Assembly (NCBI GenBank): GCA_024449915.1
Contig: JAMZAV010000631.1
Location: forward strand, 372,001 to 436,000
DNA: 64,000 nucleotides
From: Sweltsa coloradensis
Lineage: Eukaryota; Arthropoda; Insecta; Plecoptera; Chloroperlidae
Direction: 5' to 3'
Position numbers and translations under genes: made by a program. Shown here piece by piece: positions 25,080 to 38,055 of this stretch; position 1 is the stretch's first letter; each line of letters begins with the position of its first letter. Under the pieces are notes generated by a model that saw nothing but the letters and a program-made list of their open reading frames with translations, searched no databases and was not told where the DNA came from.

Positions 25080-25310
25080 AGAAAGCTAATTTAGATCTCC
25101 AGTTCGAGCCCAACCACCTGCAATTACTGAATACAGGTAGTATTCACAGTTTTCAATAATCCTAAACGAATGCTAATGGTGGGGTTAAATTCTCCTAACT
25201 GCCATGGGCAATCCTTTCCATGTATACGACCCCCCTTATTACAGTTATAGTCAGTCACCTGAAGACGGTTATACAAGGTATACAGATGTATACTCTAAAT
25301 AAAAAGGGCA
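25080..25310 (+). mobile_element. Probable tRNA-related SINE
   Basis: A B-box-like AGTTCGAGCCC near 25100 is followed by a body ending CACCTGAAGACGG. That end resembles CACCTGAAGAGGGGCATA in the SINE at 45569-45818, suggesting a common superfamily. Confidence 0.45.
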
Positions 25311-25369
25311 TTCGATCTTAAAAATAGTTTTTTGACTCATTATTTGAATGCCATGAATGTATTTAATTA

Positions 25370-25425
25370 AAATCTATCCTATTCATTTAAAAAACTGATT
25401 TACAAAGGAGGACAAACTACATTAC
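25370..25425 (-). repeat. Family A repeat fragment
   Basis: Contains AAAAAACTGATTTACAAAGG and AGGACAAAC, nearly identical to 8065-8100 and 58575-58605. Confidence 0.6.
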
Positions 25426-26629
25426 ATTCACAACGTAACAACAAACAATACAATGTCTGCCAAGTTAACACGCCCATTATTTATGACGGACGGAAATATT
25501 ACAAATAAAACATGGGAATAAAATATATAAGAAACATACAAATTACGTATCATAATGGGTAATCAGTTGGTATAGTAATGAGCTCTTAGAAATCATTTGA
25601 AGCAGGAAGTTTATGATCTGTGCTATTTAATTGCAATACTGCGTGCAATATAGTGTCCCTCCTCATGTACTAATCTTTATTTAAAATTTTTGCTGTATAT
25701 AAGGATCAACGTATATTCGACTCGATTAGTGCCCTGCACAAATTTGAAGTAAACTTCTACATCAAACAATCACTCTAGGCCAAAGTATAATAAAAATTAA
25801 ATACACTTTTCAAGCTTGAAGGGTGTGCTATGCATGCACTGATGCTTACTTCTCGTTAGGACCAGGAATCTCTCTATGTGCTACGTGCGTTCAACGACCT
25901 ACACAATGGCGACGCTTGGGGGCGACATTCAGTGCGTATAGTTTAATACACATTCCAATTGAAAAACTCATACACATGCAAGCAAAATGTAACACTTTTG
26001 CAACATTACACAACACAACATTTTTTCCTTAGGGTAATATATACTAGTACTGATTTTGGATTAGATATTATTTTAGACAAACTAATATTGCTTTTTTTTT
26101 CATTGATAAAAAGAGTTAATTGGCTATTGTATCGCCTTCTAACCGATATTTTCAAAGTCAAAGGAAGATTACTTAAACGATAGATAAATGAAAGGGGGTC
26201 TTGAATATAACGGGAAAATATATTTTTTATTTTTTAGGGCGGGACGTATCGTCCTTGTCAGCCATTATATGCAAATTTTGAGCGACGATTTTTTTAATAT
26301 CGTTTCTACACATCTTTGTCTTCCACCTCCTTACAAGGAAAAAGGATTTTCTGAAATATCGTTCGATGCAAGATTGTTTTCGTTCGCAGGTATAGGCCTA
26401 CAAAATTCTTATTTGCACCGTCTGACAAACAAAAAATCGTACATCAGAACGGCACAAATATGTGGTAAACACGAATTATAAACAACAATAACAAGTTTCC
26501 AAATCTAAAGTAAAACTTTCACGGGCCGGAATATCGACATGAACATGTTTTGATCGGGACATTTGGCCACGAGTTTATAACGTTACTTTTACTTCTTGAC
26601 GTTTCAGTTCAAACTGTGCATGGACTATT
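25426..26629. other. Non-coding stretch, no gene seen
   Basis: Short overlapping frames at 25823-26481 have no domains and the composition is AT-rich. Confidence 0.4.
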
Positions 26630-26722
26630 ATGGAATAGGACACATTTGGCAGTTGGCACATAGCTATTCGCTCGGCCAGGATGAATCCGACGTAGGCTTA
26701 TATGAAACTTTACATATAGCTG
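26630..26722 (+). mobile_element. Family D repeat, left part, interrupted
   Basis: Matches the start of the copies at 9760 (reverse) and 10426. It is broken at 26722/26723 by Helitron-like copy 3 and resumes at 27295. Confidence 0.7.
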
Positions 26723-27294
26723 TTGGATGAGCGAAGCGCAGACTTCAATTTCACTGACCCCCAAAAAAATTTAGCTCAGGTGTTTTTTCGTTTTTTTGTT
26801 TGTTTGTTTCTTTTGTCTGTTTGTTCGTGATTCCGGGCAAACGGCATAAGCGATCTTGATGAAAATTGGAGGGGACCTTCGAGATTTCTGAACTTCGACG
26901 TGCCACGTTTTTGGGTACAATCGAAGAAATATTTCTCATGAATATCGTACTTTTACGATTTTTAGTGCGATATTTTCGTGACATTTGGGCCGATTCTGAC
27001 CAAACGGGTGGAGCTATAACGTTCATATTTCACATGGGCATTAAGGTTATGGTGATGTCGTATACCTTTTGAAAGAAAAAGTTGAAAAAGTTAGCCAGAA
27101 TCCATAAATAAAGGTTTTAATATGAGTTTTTGAGGTTTATAATAACAATTAACAAGTAACAATAGAAACTTGACAACAATCACCTACAATGCATTCAAAA
27201 AGCACTTGCAAAGGAAAATAAGTGGTCCTACGCAAACTAAAAACTTACAAAAAAGCTCATCCATCAACGCGGCGGGACTTAAACGTTTTCCTAG
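26723..27294 (+). mobile_element. Helitron-like non-autonomous element, copy 3 (family H)
   Basis: A 572-bp copy beginning TTGGATGAGCGAAGCGCAG and ending ACGTTTTCCTAG, with host TCAATA following. It contains one ~175-bp internal unit. It lies inside a family D repeat whose relatives read ...TTG|TCAATAAAGC... without interruption, giving a natural empty site. The 91-codon minus frame here matches peptides from the other copies and is repeat-derived. Confidence 0.85.
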
Positions 27295-27580
27295 TCAATA
27301 TAAAGCATATACGTGGACAGCCCTATACAGTAAGATTTTCAATATTTTTTGTTCATCAGCCCGGATCAATGTACGAATGTCGTCAATTTTAGTCCTTTAA
27401 AAAATCCAAAAACCTGAAAATCAATTTAATAATATTAAATTATTTAAAAATAATTTCTTGAAAAATGTTAGTGTAGACTGTAGAGCCCTATGTTTCTGCT
27501 TCCGTGACAACGACTCAAAATTGTAAACAACTGTGGTTTCAGACGGCCGCGTGAACAGGAGTTCGCTTAAAACGCATGTA
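27295..27580 (+). mobile_element. Family D repeat, right part
   Basis: Continues family D after the insertion: TCAATATAAAGCATATACG, then CATCAGCCCGGATCAAT and TGTTTCTGCTTCCGTGACAA, collinear with 10475-10745. Confidence 0.7.
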
Positions 27581-30500
27581 ATATAATGCTCAATTCTAGC
27601 AAAAATAATCTAAGACCATAATTTAACAAATTACACATTAAAAAAACAATAAACACAAGTTAAAATTGATTACCACCATATATGGTCATAATTTATTGAT
27701 GGTGTTCATGTTAATGAAGCAATAACCGTACTTTAAAATTACATTTCGTATTCTTATATCTCAGAATATCAATAACGCATCAATTTTCTCTGAAGGCACA
27801 GTGTTATTAACGTATTGTGTTATATGATTGTGCTATAAGGAAACGTTACGTTCAAGGACGCATTGTGCAAATAGTTCCACGTTATGAAGTGTTCTATGTT
27901 CTCATGTAATTATGCATTCAAACTACCTTGCAAAAACCAGCCGCAATAAAATAAATACAATAGTTAATTTTTAATACTTTTTAAGTAAATTAAATTACAA
28001 TACCATGCACAAGACTCGTGCAAATCTTTAGAGCTATCTTTCTGTTACATCTTTCCTCTACCCCACTCATTTCCACGTATGTCTTTCACAACACTTCACC
28101 TCACTTCACCTCACACCCGCCGACCCACTTTGCAAAGCAATGGACTTGACCTATACAGGTACGAGAAAATAGCGTTTTGTGGTTTAAATGCTAAATTACT
28201 CCAATATCTTTAAACAATCTAATCGTAATATTTTTTATAAAATCCAAGTTTTGTTTATGGAATTGTGCCTATCTTTGCAATTTTTAGTTTACCTTTCTGT
28301 ATAATTTCAATTCAGTTAGCTTTAATTTAACCTCTATTTTAGAAAAAAAGCTTTCAAAGGAAGCTCAATTTGCAAGCTTTTAAAGTTAGTAAAATGTACA
28401 ATTATTGTACATAATGCTTGGTTTAAAGACGAAAGTGGCCAAATATCAAAATGTATCACAATTAACGCCATTCTCAAATAAAAAGTTGAGAACTGCGCAA
28501 GATCTCCAGTGTTATAGCCTTGTTTGCAGGAATCGGAACCATTTAAAATTAACAATAAAGTTGGTTATGCCATAAAAAAAACGAAGGCGTTTGTTGTCAC
28601 TTAGGGGGGTACTTACGCGTTCTGTTAAAAAAAAAATAGTTTTATGGAATTGGGAAAGCGATCTATGTTTTTAATGGCCGGAACATGCGACATTTTTAAT
28701 TGTGATATCATAACATAACAATAAGTAAAACGAAAACTATATTTTTCTCATGCTTTGTCATGTACGGCGTACGTGCAACGATTTTCAACTGCACAGGGAG
28801 GTCATTTCCTGTTTCGCAAAATGTGCTATAAAACTTAAAATTTCCACTTGAGCAACTTTAAAGTTTCCAACGGAAATTATTATGGCTAATTGTTATAGTT
28901 AATTCTACCTCACGAATTCGAATTGCACAAATGAGCGACAGAATTATGAATTGCGTTGCAGCGAGCGAATAACATAAAGTAGGTGATAATACCGTGTTTG
29001 TTTGTATCTCGCCCGCGCTGTGAAGCGTCAATGATGTGATTAGCAAAACATTTTCACGTTATTGGTTTTCACCCGTGCACTAATGCATCGCTGAAAGGCT
29101 ATAACAATATCCATTGATGTGGTATGACCCACACGACGGCAAAGTAAAGCGCCATAACAATCAAGTGGAAACTGCGTTTGGTTGGAGTCGCTTCGGATGC
29201 ATTTCAGGTGCAGATCACTCGACTTAAAGAGCAAATCACAATAATTGTGGTTCTCTCTAATTCATATTATCCTTTTTTTCTTTTTTTATGTGACACATAA
29301 TTAACATTCCAGAGAACATAAGATACAATAGAGCAAACGTTTACATAGTGTGAATATATTAACGCTACAACACATTGGATGGTTAAAGACCTTAAAGATC
29401 CTGACAAAATGGGAGCCTTTTCGGGAATTACATTCTCCAAAATAAAATACAGTACACCTAGGCCTATATTGTTTTATTTAGTTTATTACGTGATATATTT
29501 CCTTTTGAAGCTATGTGTAATTCCAAAAGTACAGCAATTTTTATTGTCTAGTATTTTATGGTTCTACAGGTACAAAATCAAAAGTAACAACAATGAATAC
29601 CACATAGAACTCTTTAACAACAACACGATTATTAATTTATATAACTCACAACTTTAGCCTATACATAAAACGTGGTAGAAACCGTGGCTACGTTATGAAT
29701 CCGTGGATTGGCGTTTGGTTTTTCATCCACCATACTACGTATTGTATAATAAGACAAATACTCACTACCTACTTGTTGTTTTAATACAAACTCACTTTCT
29801 CGTCAGATTTTTCATTATTATTGCGAACTGTTTGTGCTGGTATACAAAGTGAATATGGCTGTAGGCGTATTATACAAAACATGTCTATAATAAACTATGA
29901 ACTAAAAACGTCTTCTGCACCAGAGAAAGTAGACAAAGAGAAGTGAGTATGGACTAATGAACATAACAATCGATTGTAATACGTCTTTTTTGCGTCATAA
30001 AAGGTCGACTTCTAGTTTTCAAAATAATACCAAAATTGCCAAATCCCAAGCTAGCCCTTTATTTCCTGACTCTGCCCGCGTACTTCTCTAATGTACAAAC
30101 AAATCCTTCCAGCTAACGCGAAAGCCAACAAGAGATATACCTACCACAAATACGTGAAAAATCGATGGCCACACACCGATGTGTCTATGCCGTCAGCTAC
30201 TACCCATCCCAAACACATTTCCTTGCTCTTATCTAATCTATAGATGCAAACCGCTCGAGGTCAAAGACCTTGGGCAACAGTTAGACGCGAAAGACCCGAC
30301 AAATAGTACTATCTTGTATCTTGAGTGCCTTGCAAACGCCATTTTCTTATCTCGATATCGATAGTGATTGGGCTCTCCTACGTTGTCTTTGAGAAATTCA
30401 AGAAAGGCAGGAACTTCATAAATTATGTGCAATTGGGTAAATAATTCCCTCCCATACGTACTTCGCAAGCGTAAAAATAAGTACTAATGACTTAAGAGAA

Positions 30501-30739
30501 AGAAAGTATTGCTGATACTGGAAATAATATAGCTATGGCCAGTATGCCGGTATTTGTAGCCAGTATGTTAATTTCTTACGTCACCCCAACAAAACTCGAC
30601 GAACTAAATGAAGAAATCAGTATTGATGTTTATATTCAAATATCATTGACGGTTGGCCATTATTCACTCGTCTTTAGTGTCGTTACTCGGTATGGTAGGT
30701 TCGAACATGTTCGAAGTACCACATGCAAGGGGATCGTCT
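27581..30739. other. Long non-coding stretch, no gene seen
   Basis: AT-rich throughout with no domain-bearing frame. Frames of 60-92 codons at 28334-29657 and 30179-30741 are AT-driven and lack splice context. Confidence 0.45.
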
Positions 30740-30903
30740 AACTCTCTAGGTGGCCACACGAGCGAGTTAGACGAGCCTCCACCAGGTGGCGGAGATCTAG
30801 AGGACCTGCACCACTGTAAAGTGTAAATCAGCTGTTCTGTAACGATGTGAGTAAGTAAGTAAGTAAGTAAGTGAGTGAGTGAGTGAGTGAGTGAGTGAGT
30901 GAG
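30740..30903 (+). repeat. SINE-like segment with (GTAA)n(GTGA)n microsatellite
   Basis: A GC-richer segment (GTGGCCACACGAGCGAG, CCACCAGGTGGCGGAG) runs into a tetranucleotide array at 30847-30903 that changes from GTAA to GTGA units. The layout resembles a SINE or LINE tail that seeded a microsatellite. Confidence 0.5.
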
Positions 30904-31379
30904 ATTACTTTATATTATAAACATAATTATATTATTATATTCATAAATGGTCGCAATGAGTTTTTTCGGAGGAACCACAACCATGACAAAGTATCAATAT
31001 CATAATCTGAAAAACTGGTAAAACCACTTTCAATTCAACTGTCATTAAAATGATCGACTTAAAAACACAAAAGAAAACAAGGTCGTGGGCGTTATTAGAA
31101 AATAAACTCTAGGAAAAATAAATCTATAAAACTAAAGAATGGAAAAATCCCACCCATAACTATACTAGGACTTAGTAATTGCACTTGAGTAGTTACACGT
31201 TTTAAATAATTTGAATACCTAATTACCTTTGCTTGTAATTTGAAACTGGTTTCAAGGCACTGCACTAATATCCTCTCACAGCACGTGCTCGTGAGGATTG
31301 AGTTGGATAATTTATAAAATAAAATAAACAAATATAATATCCTTTACTTTACCTTCAGGTATCGACAACACAAAAACTT

Positions 31380-31495
31380 GGTAATGTGTGTCGATGGTGC
31401 CTGGTGGGATTCGAACCGTAGCTCGTGCACTGACCAATGACAATGCTATTTCTCACCTCTCAAGCCGACATTACCAGGATCAGACAATGTACCGA
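31380..31495 (-). mobile_element. tRNA-like SINE head
   Basis: On the minus strand TGGTCAGTGCACGAGCTACG precedes a B box GGTTCGAATCCC near 31410. The acceptor stem does not close well, so a SINE head or tRNA pseudogene is likelier than a working tRNA gene. Confidence 0.45.
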
Positions 31496-32076
31496 GAAGA
31501 GAACTCCCGTCATTACATGCACCATTACTATGACTATTGACCGAGCATATGTTTTACAAATTGCCCTGATGTTTTATTTACTACAAGGGAATTGATTCAA
31601 TCACGGTCATCAATGCAAACTATAATTTGTTTCAGTATCCGCGTGCGAGATGCTTTGAATGGAAGGAGAGTCAGTTCGATGGTGATGCTCCAGGAGTAAT
31701 TAACGAACATCAGAGGGTTTCTTCTGATAGCCAAGATATGCACCGTTAATAATGATCACTCCAAGTCACAATGTAACAAACACCGATGGACCATTTTGAT
31801 TATATTCGGAATGACGTATCACATTTCGGAAACGATGCTTAGAATGGGTGATATTGGAAGATTTTATTTTTCAAACGCGAATAATAAAATGTGCATACCA
31901 CTCAAAAAGCGCAATTTTTTTCTACAACAAAAATGGTTTTCACTATCTGAGAAGGTTTAAACCTTCCCGTTCTCAGTTTTGAAAACAAAAGTGTTGATTG
32001 ATTCGAACAAAGATGCGATTTAGTCCACACATTTAGTCCACAACAATAGTAATCAAGACACATACAATATCATACA

Positions 32077-32226
32077 GATTCATACATTGTAACTTGTAAG
32101 ATGTTTAGTGATACAAATGACCGAAATTCAAATATCATTCATACATTGTAACTTGTAAGATGTTTAGTGATACAAATGGCCGAAATTCAAATAGCATTCA
32201 TACATTGTAACTTGTAAGATGTTTAG
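32077..32226 (+). repeat. 59-bp minisatellite, left block
   Basis: Two complete 59-bp units (32077-32135 and 32136-32194) and the first 32 bp of a third, each with ATTCATACATTGTAACTTGT and TTTAGTGATACAAATG. The array resumes at 32997 after an inserted element. Unit identity is very high, so the array is young. Confidence 0.9.
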
Positions 32227-32996
32227 TTGGATGAGCGTAGCGAGCGAAGCGAAGATTCCATTTCACTACACTGGAGAAAAAAATCCGGAATGTTTTTTTT
32301 TTTTCTTTCTTTCTTTTTTTTGTATTTTTGTCTGTTTGTCCACACGATTCCGGCTAAACCGATAATCCGATTGCGATGAAATTTTATGGAGGCCTTCGAA
32401 ATCTCTGAACTTAGAACTGCCACGTTTTTGAGCGCAATCGGAAAATTTTTTCTCATGAAAATCGCAGTTTTACGATTTTTTTCAATTTTTAAAAAATTTC
32501 TTCGACTTATAACACCTACATGCTTTATCCGATTTTAATGATTTTTGCACAGAACCTTTATTTCATGAATTTAGATATTTTTGTGAAATTTGAGCGCAAT
32601 TGAAAAAATATTTATCATAAAAATCGAAATTTTACAGGTTTTTTCTTTTTTTAAACAACTCTTTGACTTATAACACCTACATGCTTTATCCGATCGTAAT
32701 CATTTTTTCGCAGAACCTTTATTTTATGAATTAATATATTAGTGTAAAATTTGAGCGCAATCGAGAAATTATTTCTTATGAAAATCGCAATTTTACGATT
32801 TTTTTTAACAATTACGATTAATTAAAAAAATAAAAAAATTAAGTTAATTTTTAATTTAATTTAATTTAATTTAAAAAAAATTTCAACTAAGTAATGATTT
32901 TGCCACAGAACAACAGAAAATTCGCATAACACATGGCAGCTCAATGCACCAATTACGCTCATCCAACAACGCGGCGGGACTTAAGCGTTTTCCTAG
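32227..32996 (+). mobile_element. Helitron-like element, copy 4 (family H), inside a minisatellite unit
   Basis: A 770-bp element beginning TTGGATGAGCGTAGCGAGCG and ending AAGCGTTTTCCTAG. Its 11-bp start (TTGGATGAGCG) is inverted as CGCTCATCCAA about 40 bp before the 3' end. A 5-bp stem (AACGC/GCGTT, 12-nt loop) lies 7 nt from the terminus. It splits minisatellite unit 3 into 32 + 27 bp, which sum exactly to the 59-bp unit, so nothing was duplicated or lost. The interior differs from copies 1-3, with repeats of TTATAACACCTACATGCTTT, making it a subfamily. Confidence 0.87.
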
Positions 32997-33082
32997 TGAT
33001 ACAAATGGCCGAAATTCAAATAGCATTCATACATTGTAACTTGTAAGATGTTTAGTGATACAAATGGCCGAAATTCAAATAG
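32997..33082 (+). repeat. 59-bp minisatellite, right block
   Basis: The remaining 27 bp of unit 3 followed by a complete unit 4 (33024-33082). Confidence 0.9.
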
Positions 33083-36000
33083 CAACTCTTTGCATACAAC
33101 TTATTACCTTACAATTTTTTTTATGGAAAACGTAATGTTAGGGTTGTGGTGTAGGAGAGGGTGAGGGAGGAAGATGGTTTGCAATGAAATTATGCAGACG
33201 GAAAACAGAGTGGCATGTAAGTAGAAAGGTCTGGGAGTGGATGGCAAAGGCATTAACGTCGATACCAACTTTGGATCTTTGGACTATGGCCTATATTTTA
33301 TGTCATTCTGATCGAGAAATACAAAATTATACAAGCTTATCACTCTTTCATCACACACAGACATACGAACAACTCACTTTACGCACAACGTGCTTAGTGG
33401 ACTTTCCATAGAAAATACCCTGTACTGCAGGCAGCTAAAGAATATAAAAGACACATTATGTTCTAAGAACCCTTATCAGAAGAAAAATAAAACCTACAAT
33501 TCGACGTTTTCTATAAGCATCATTCTAAAAACTCTAGTATCTATAAGTTGGTTTCAGGTTATCAATCAAGTCCCACGTTCAGGATTTTACATGTGATTCA
33601 AGGCAAGGTAATAAAATCTGCCACTGCAATACAAGTCACGTTGCAAGTTCCGGCCAACAATAGAATAATTCTAATTATTATACACAGCAATCGAGAAGGC
33701 GACAGTAGGATATCTGCACCCATAATAAACATATTATAACAAGTTTGACGTAGTTGCAAAATACGATTGTACATCGAAACAGAGAAGTGTTACAACAATG
33801 TAATGTGATATAGAGTATAGGTCTTATACATTTGTGCACAACCGGCTTGTATATCCAAAGCCACCAATACTTTGATTTTGAAAAAAACGCCGAAATGGGT
33901 AATTGCCACTGACCAGTGGTAATTGTAATTGACTAAAAAATCAAGTGAAGGCAAAGTTGAATGCTATTTTGACTTCATAATTTTTAGAGATAAGTGGAAT
34001 TAGCGTTTTGTCTATAGATGGTAAATTTACAAAGAGCTATTTTTATTTTTATCTTTATTTATCATATTATTTTAACTCGTTCATAAAAAAAGTAACCAAG
34101 TTGATAATTATTATTTAATACATTATTTCAAAATCAGAATGAGAAAACTTCATGTAGGCCTACACAAGATTTTGAAGGTGAACAAAAAATAGATGCTACA
34201 AAACACTATAAAATGACAAAAATGCTATAGCTACTACTCACAGTTACAGAAGTTAAAGCTTCACAATGCACATGCAAGCTAATCAAAACGTGAATGAACA
34301 TAGTAAGCGAGTCGGAAATAGAGTAATAATAATAATAATGACGGAACAAAGACAAAAAATTGAGGTATATCTCACACAGGATGTTGAAAATGCACGGTGC
34401 CTCACAAGCCAGGGCCCGACAGTCACAGAGATATGCCACATCCTGCGTGTGTTTTATTAGGTTTTTACACACTCACGCGCACACACGCACGCACCGTGTA
34501 TGCGCGTGAAGTGTGAGGAACAGGGGGTGAGGGACATTGACCCAAACAACAATTTGCACGTAAGTAAATTATAATTACACGATTAGTTTTTATTATTTTT
34601 GTCTGAATTTCATTTACAAATTATTAAACAAACAAATTGATACTCCCTCCTAATTACATTTCACCGTTCACTGAATTGCAAGGCAGTGTTACTATTGATC
34701 TACTTCAAATAGATCGCCCTAACATTATTATACTCTTCAACCGTTACAATTAAATACGATGTTAAACAAGATTAAAAAACATTATAATTAGATAATTGAT
34801 TAAATGTAATTTACTCCCATGACAGCAGTCGCCCATAATTGCATGTCTAACTACCCTTGTTTAATAGCACGATGTAAACTGATGACAACTAAATTTGGTA
34901 ATGTTGACAATGAAAACAAGTAATGAGTCTCAGGACTGTGCACTAGTCGCTATTCAGTGTACAGACGCTGGTTAATAGGAGCAATGAATGGTTGAAAAAA
35001 CAAAGGGAGCGGGAGTGATAACTACGACGAGGGCGTTATGGCAATTCAGACATACCACTGTGATGGACATGGCAGGGAAATTAGTGGTTATGTATGTGTA
35101 ATATCTTATGCATTGGTTTGGCTTTGGTATATAGCTAATAGGAAAATAAGATACATTTCCGTGTAATAACACAAAACCAAAACTTTATGACCTCAGTAGT
35201 TGTGTTCCTTCTTTTGTAAGTTGCCAGCCCAGCCCAGGGTCAGATCTCTGGAACAACTTTTCGGGACGAGTTTACAAGTTTGCTGGGGAAAGGGGAGAGA
35301 GATTACTCGCCGTCCCCCAGGCTTGGCGAACTTGCGCACGCACATACAGACAGGCAGGCACGCGACCGCACGCCACCATTGTATCGTACTTGTACTAGTA
35401 CACCTCGCCAACACGATGTTTTGCACCGTTCTATGCGAGAACCACTCACATTATTTAGTTTACTCATTTGCTAATTACTCTCGTTTCCACACATTACAAC
35501 ATATATACACATTACGACAACCTCACTTCTTTTAGTAAAACAATATGCTACAATACAAAACTATATTTTGTAGAATATCATGTATATCTCATACAAACAA
35601 TAGTAATTATAAAGTTATTACCACAAGTAATTAGTGAACATCGTAATGAGCGATACGTCCATCATGTTATGTAACAAAATTAGTGTTGACGATTAATGGG
35701 GTCATTCGGAAAATACAAGTAAATAATTGTGTTTCATTATGTTTCCCTATGACAAGATTTATTGATGTAGGTGACACCTACTCGGCTAATCTTACCAACG
35801 CAGTAAATAATAAGAAGCAGAAAAAATAAGTATAGTTTACGTTCACTCAATCACAACAACTAAAAAAATAAATTGGGCTGACTCAAATACGAATTTATTT
35901 ATTTAATTTATTTAAATTAGAAAAATACTAAGTATATTTTACGTTAGCAACAATCGCCACTACTACAAAAATAATTTATGTTGAAATTGTGATTTTTCTA

Positions 36001-36229
36001 GCCGTAGCTGGGAAAACATGCAACCTGCTGCCCAAAAGCCGAGCAGTGAACCTGTTATGTAAATCGCTGATTTGTAAACGATATAAATAGCCACGTAAAC
36101 GGCCGATGCATGCGGTGTTGCTTGTACCTTATGTACATACACGTATCTGCCAAGAATTCAGTTATTTCTTACTACCAATCAAACATTTTAATTGATGACT
36201 GTCCAAAATCATTTTCTTCTAACACCGGC
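33083..36229. other. Long non-coding stretch, no gene seen
   Basis: No exon recognised. Contains ATA trinucleotide runs near 34326 and a CA/CG-rich simple repeat near 34470. The frames at 35200-35535 sit in a GC-richer patch but overlap one another on both strands and show no domain. Confidence 0.4.
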
Positions 36230-36570
36230 CCGTAATTAGGGAGCGAAGCTTCACGACAAGCATCACTTTTCTGAAAGTATACGTCGCTGTACGTTTCTCA
36301 CGTCACACGGTAAAAACCAAACAAGATATCCGATTGACATAGGATTTTTTGTCATTGTCCTTTAACAAGAATGAACCAGAATGATTTTGGTGACTCTGAA
36401 CGCGGTTAGCGTCACCCAAACGTTACATTAAAAAAAAGACAGCTCCATCACAAACAAGATTTCAATGCACGAACAGAACGAGTTTAGACACCTCCACCAA
36501 CAACGACATTTGAATAAATGGCAAGAAACGTATTATTTTATATCATTATTGTATTCTTTTTCGACGATAT
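36230..36570 (+). repeat. Family E interspersed repeat
   Basis: Second copy of the repeat at 16780-17130, with CAAGCATCACTTTTCTG, CACGGTAAAAACC and TTTCGACGATATG in the same order. Confidence 0.5.
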
Positions 36571-38055
36571 GATCTCTTGATGGATACCCCGTACCCGTCT
36601 GACATGGTCGAACTTGAGTCAATGTGGTAAAACATTGTCAAATTCAGGCGTACGATTAAACGAGATATGGTAGTTAAATAACAATAATGTGTGGACATAT
36701 TTGAAAGTAAAATATATGTAAATACTGATCTATTTGAACGACCTCATTGTCGCTTACTGCGAATTTTGTCTGGCACTCCGTGATCCACAATAGTCCTATA
36801 TCAAATAATGCATAGGTAAAAATAAAAATATACGTATTATCTATGACGACTTCATCCCATCAATTGATAAAATATGTATGCTACAACAATTATTACGAAT
36901 GAGTAACTATGAGATTTTAACTAATCTGACATCCACAAACTAGTCGCCAGGAGTGAAAATAAGAGACTAAAATATGGCGTAAGAATGGATTTCTTGTAAA
37001 TTTATATAGCACTTCATTTATTTAAACAATGTTTGATTTCACCTAAACAGGAAATGAATTGACTTGACACCTGACAACCAGAACCTATAATTCGCGATCG
37101 CGAGAAATTACGATGTTAAAATAACTATATTGACGATTCAAGATAACACGCGAAATAAAAATCACTTTTGATTCTGGCACAGATTAAAACTGTTTACCAC
37201 TTGTCCAACTTTCTAAATTGTCTCCGCTGTTTGACCTTGATTCTCTAAGGATATTTTCCGGGTTTATACGACCAAAAGTAGTTGGAAAACAACTTTAGTG
37301 CGCACGACTCATTGCACAGGACTATCAAAGACATAAACAACTAGAAATGTTTCAGGTGTTATGCGTCCCTAGCGGCAAAGAAAACAACTTTACGAAAATA
37401 TGAATTTATCTATAATCCGGGAAATCTAAACCCTCATATGGAACTCTCCCCCCCCCCCCCCCCCCGCCAGAGAGCTCGTTATGCGCGAGAAGTTCGTAAT
37501 TTGGTCACGGATCCTCTTACCTTACACAAACTTCTTTGGCCAATTTGTGGAGTTTTCGGTATTTTATTCCCAGGGGAAACTGAATACTTGAAACTTTCTT
37601 CTGTGCCTACTAATATCACGAGTTCACTTTGCCCACAAACTAAACTATTAATCGATGAAAGAAAACGCAAATGAGAGGATATTGATTAAAAAAAAAGTCA
37701 AAATGTGGTGTTATTGGCATAACCTTTATTTTTGTATATATTTTGGCAATTCATACAACCAGCCATGATCTATTATAAGGTTTTGAAGGGATAGATACTC
37801 AATGTCTTTGGTAATCACTTTACTGGATTGAGTATGAAATTTGTTGAATATTGTCCATTGCAGTTAGGTCAAAGATGACAGAGGTACATTTTTTCTTTAG
37901 GGATTTGTTACAAAACCAAAACAAAATAGTTCAATAGCTGTGGTATGGTCTTCCAAAGTTATTCTCGTTTTTTATTTCGACAACTTGTTTTAGGCTGCAA
38001 ATGACATAATATTTCATTCGTCAATATTTTGTCATGAAAAATGTTTGAAACGTAT
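36571..38055. other. Non-coding stretch with an 18-C homopolymer
   Basis: An 18-C run lies at 37448-37465. The 78-codon frame at 37438-37674 starts inside this tract and has no recognisable domain. Confidence 0.4.

Noticed and set aside
29379..29657. 92-codon hydrophobic frame resembling a membrane protein
   Set aside because: Hydrophobicity follows from AT-rich codons; no conserved motif, no splice or promoter context.
35193..35535. 111-codon plus frame and opposite-strand frame
   Set aside because: Mutually overlapping, low-complexity translation, no domain and no splice signals.
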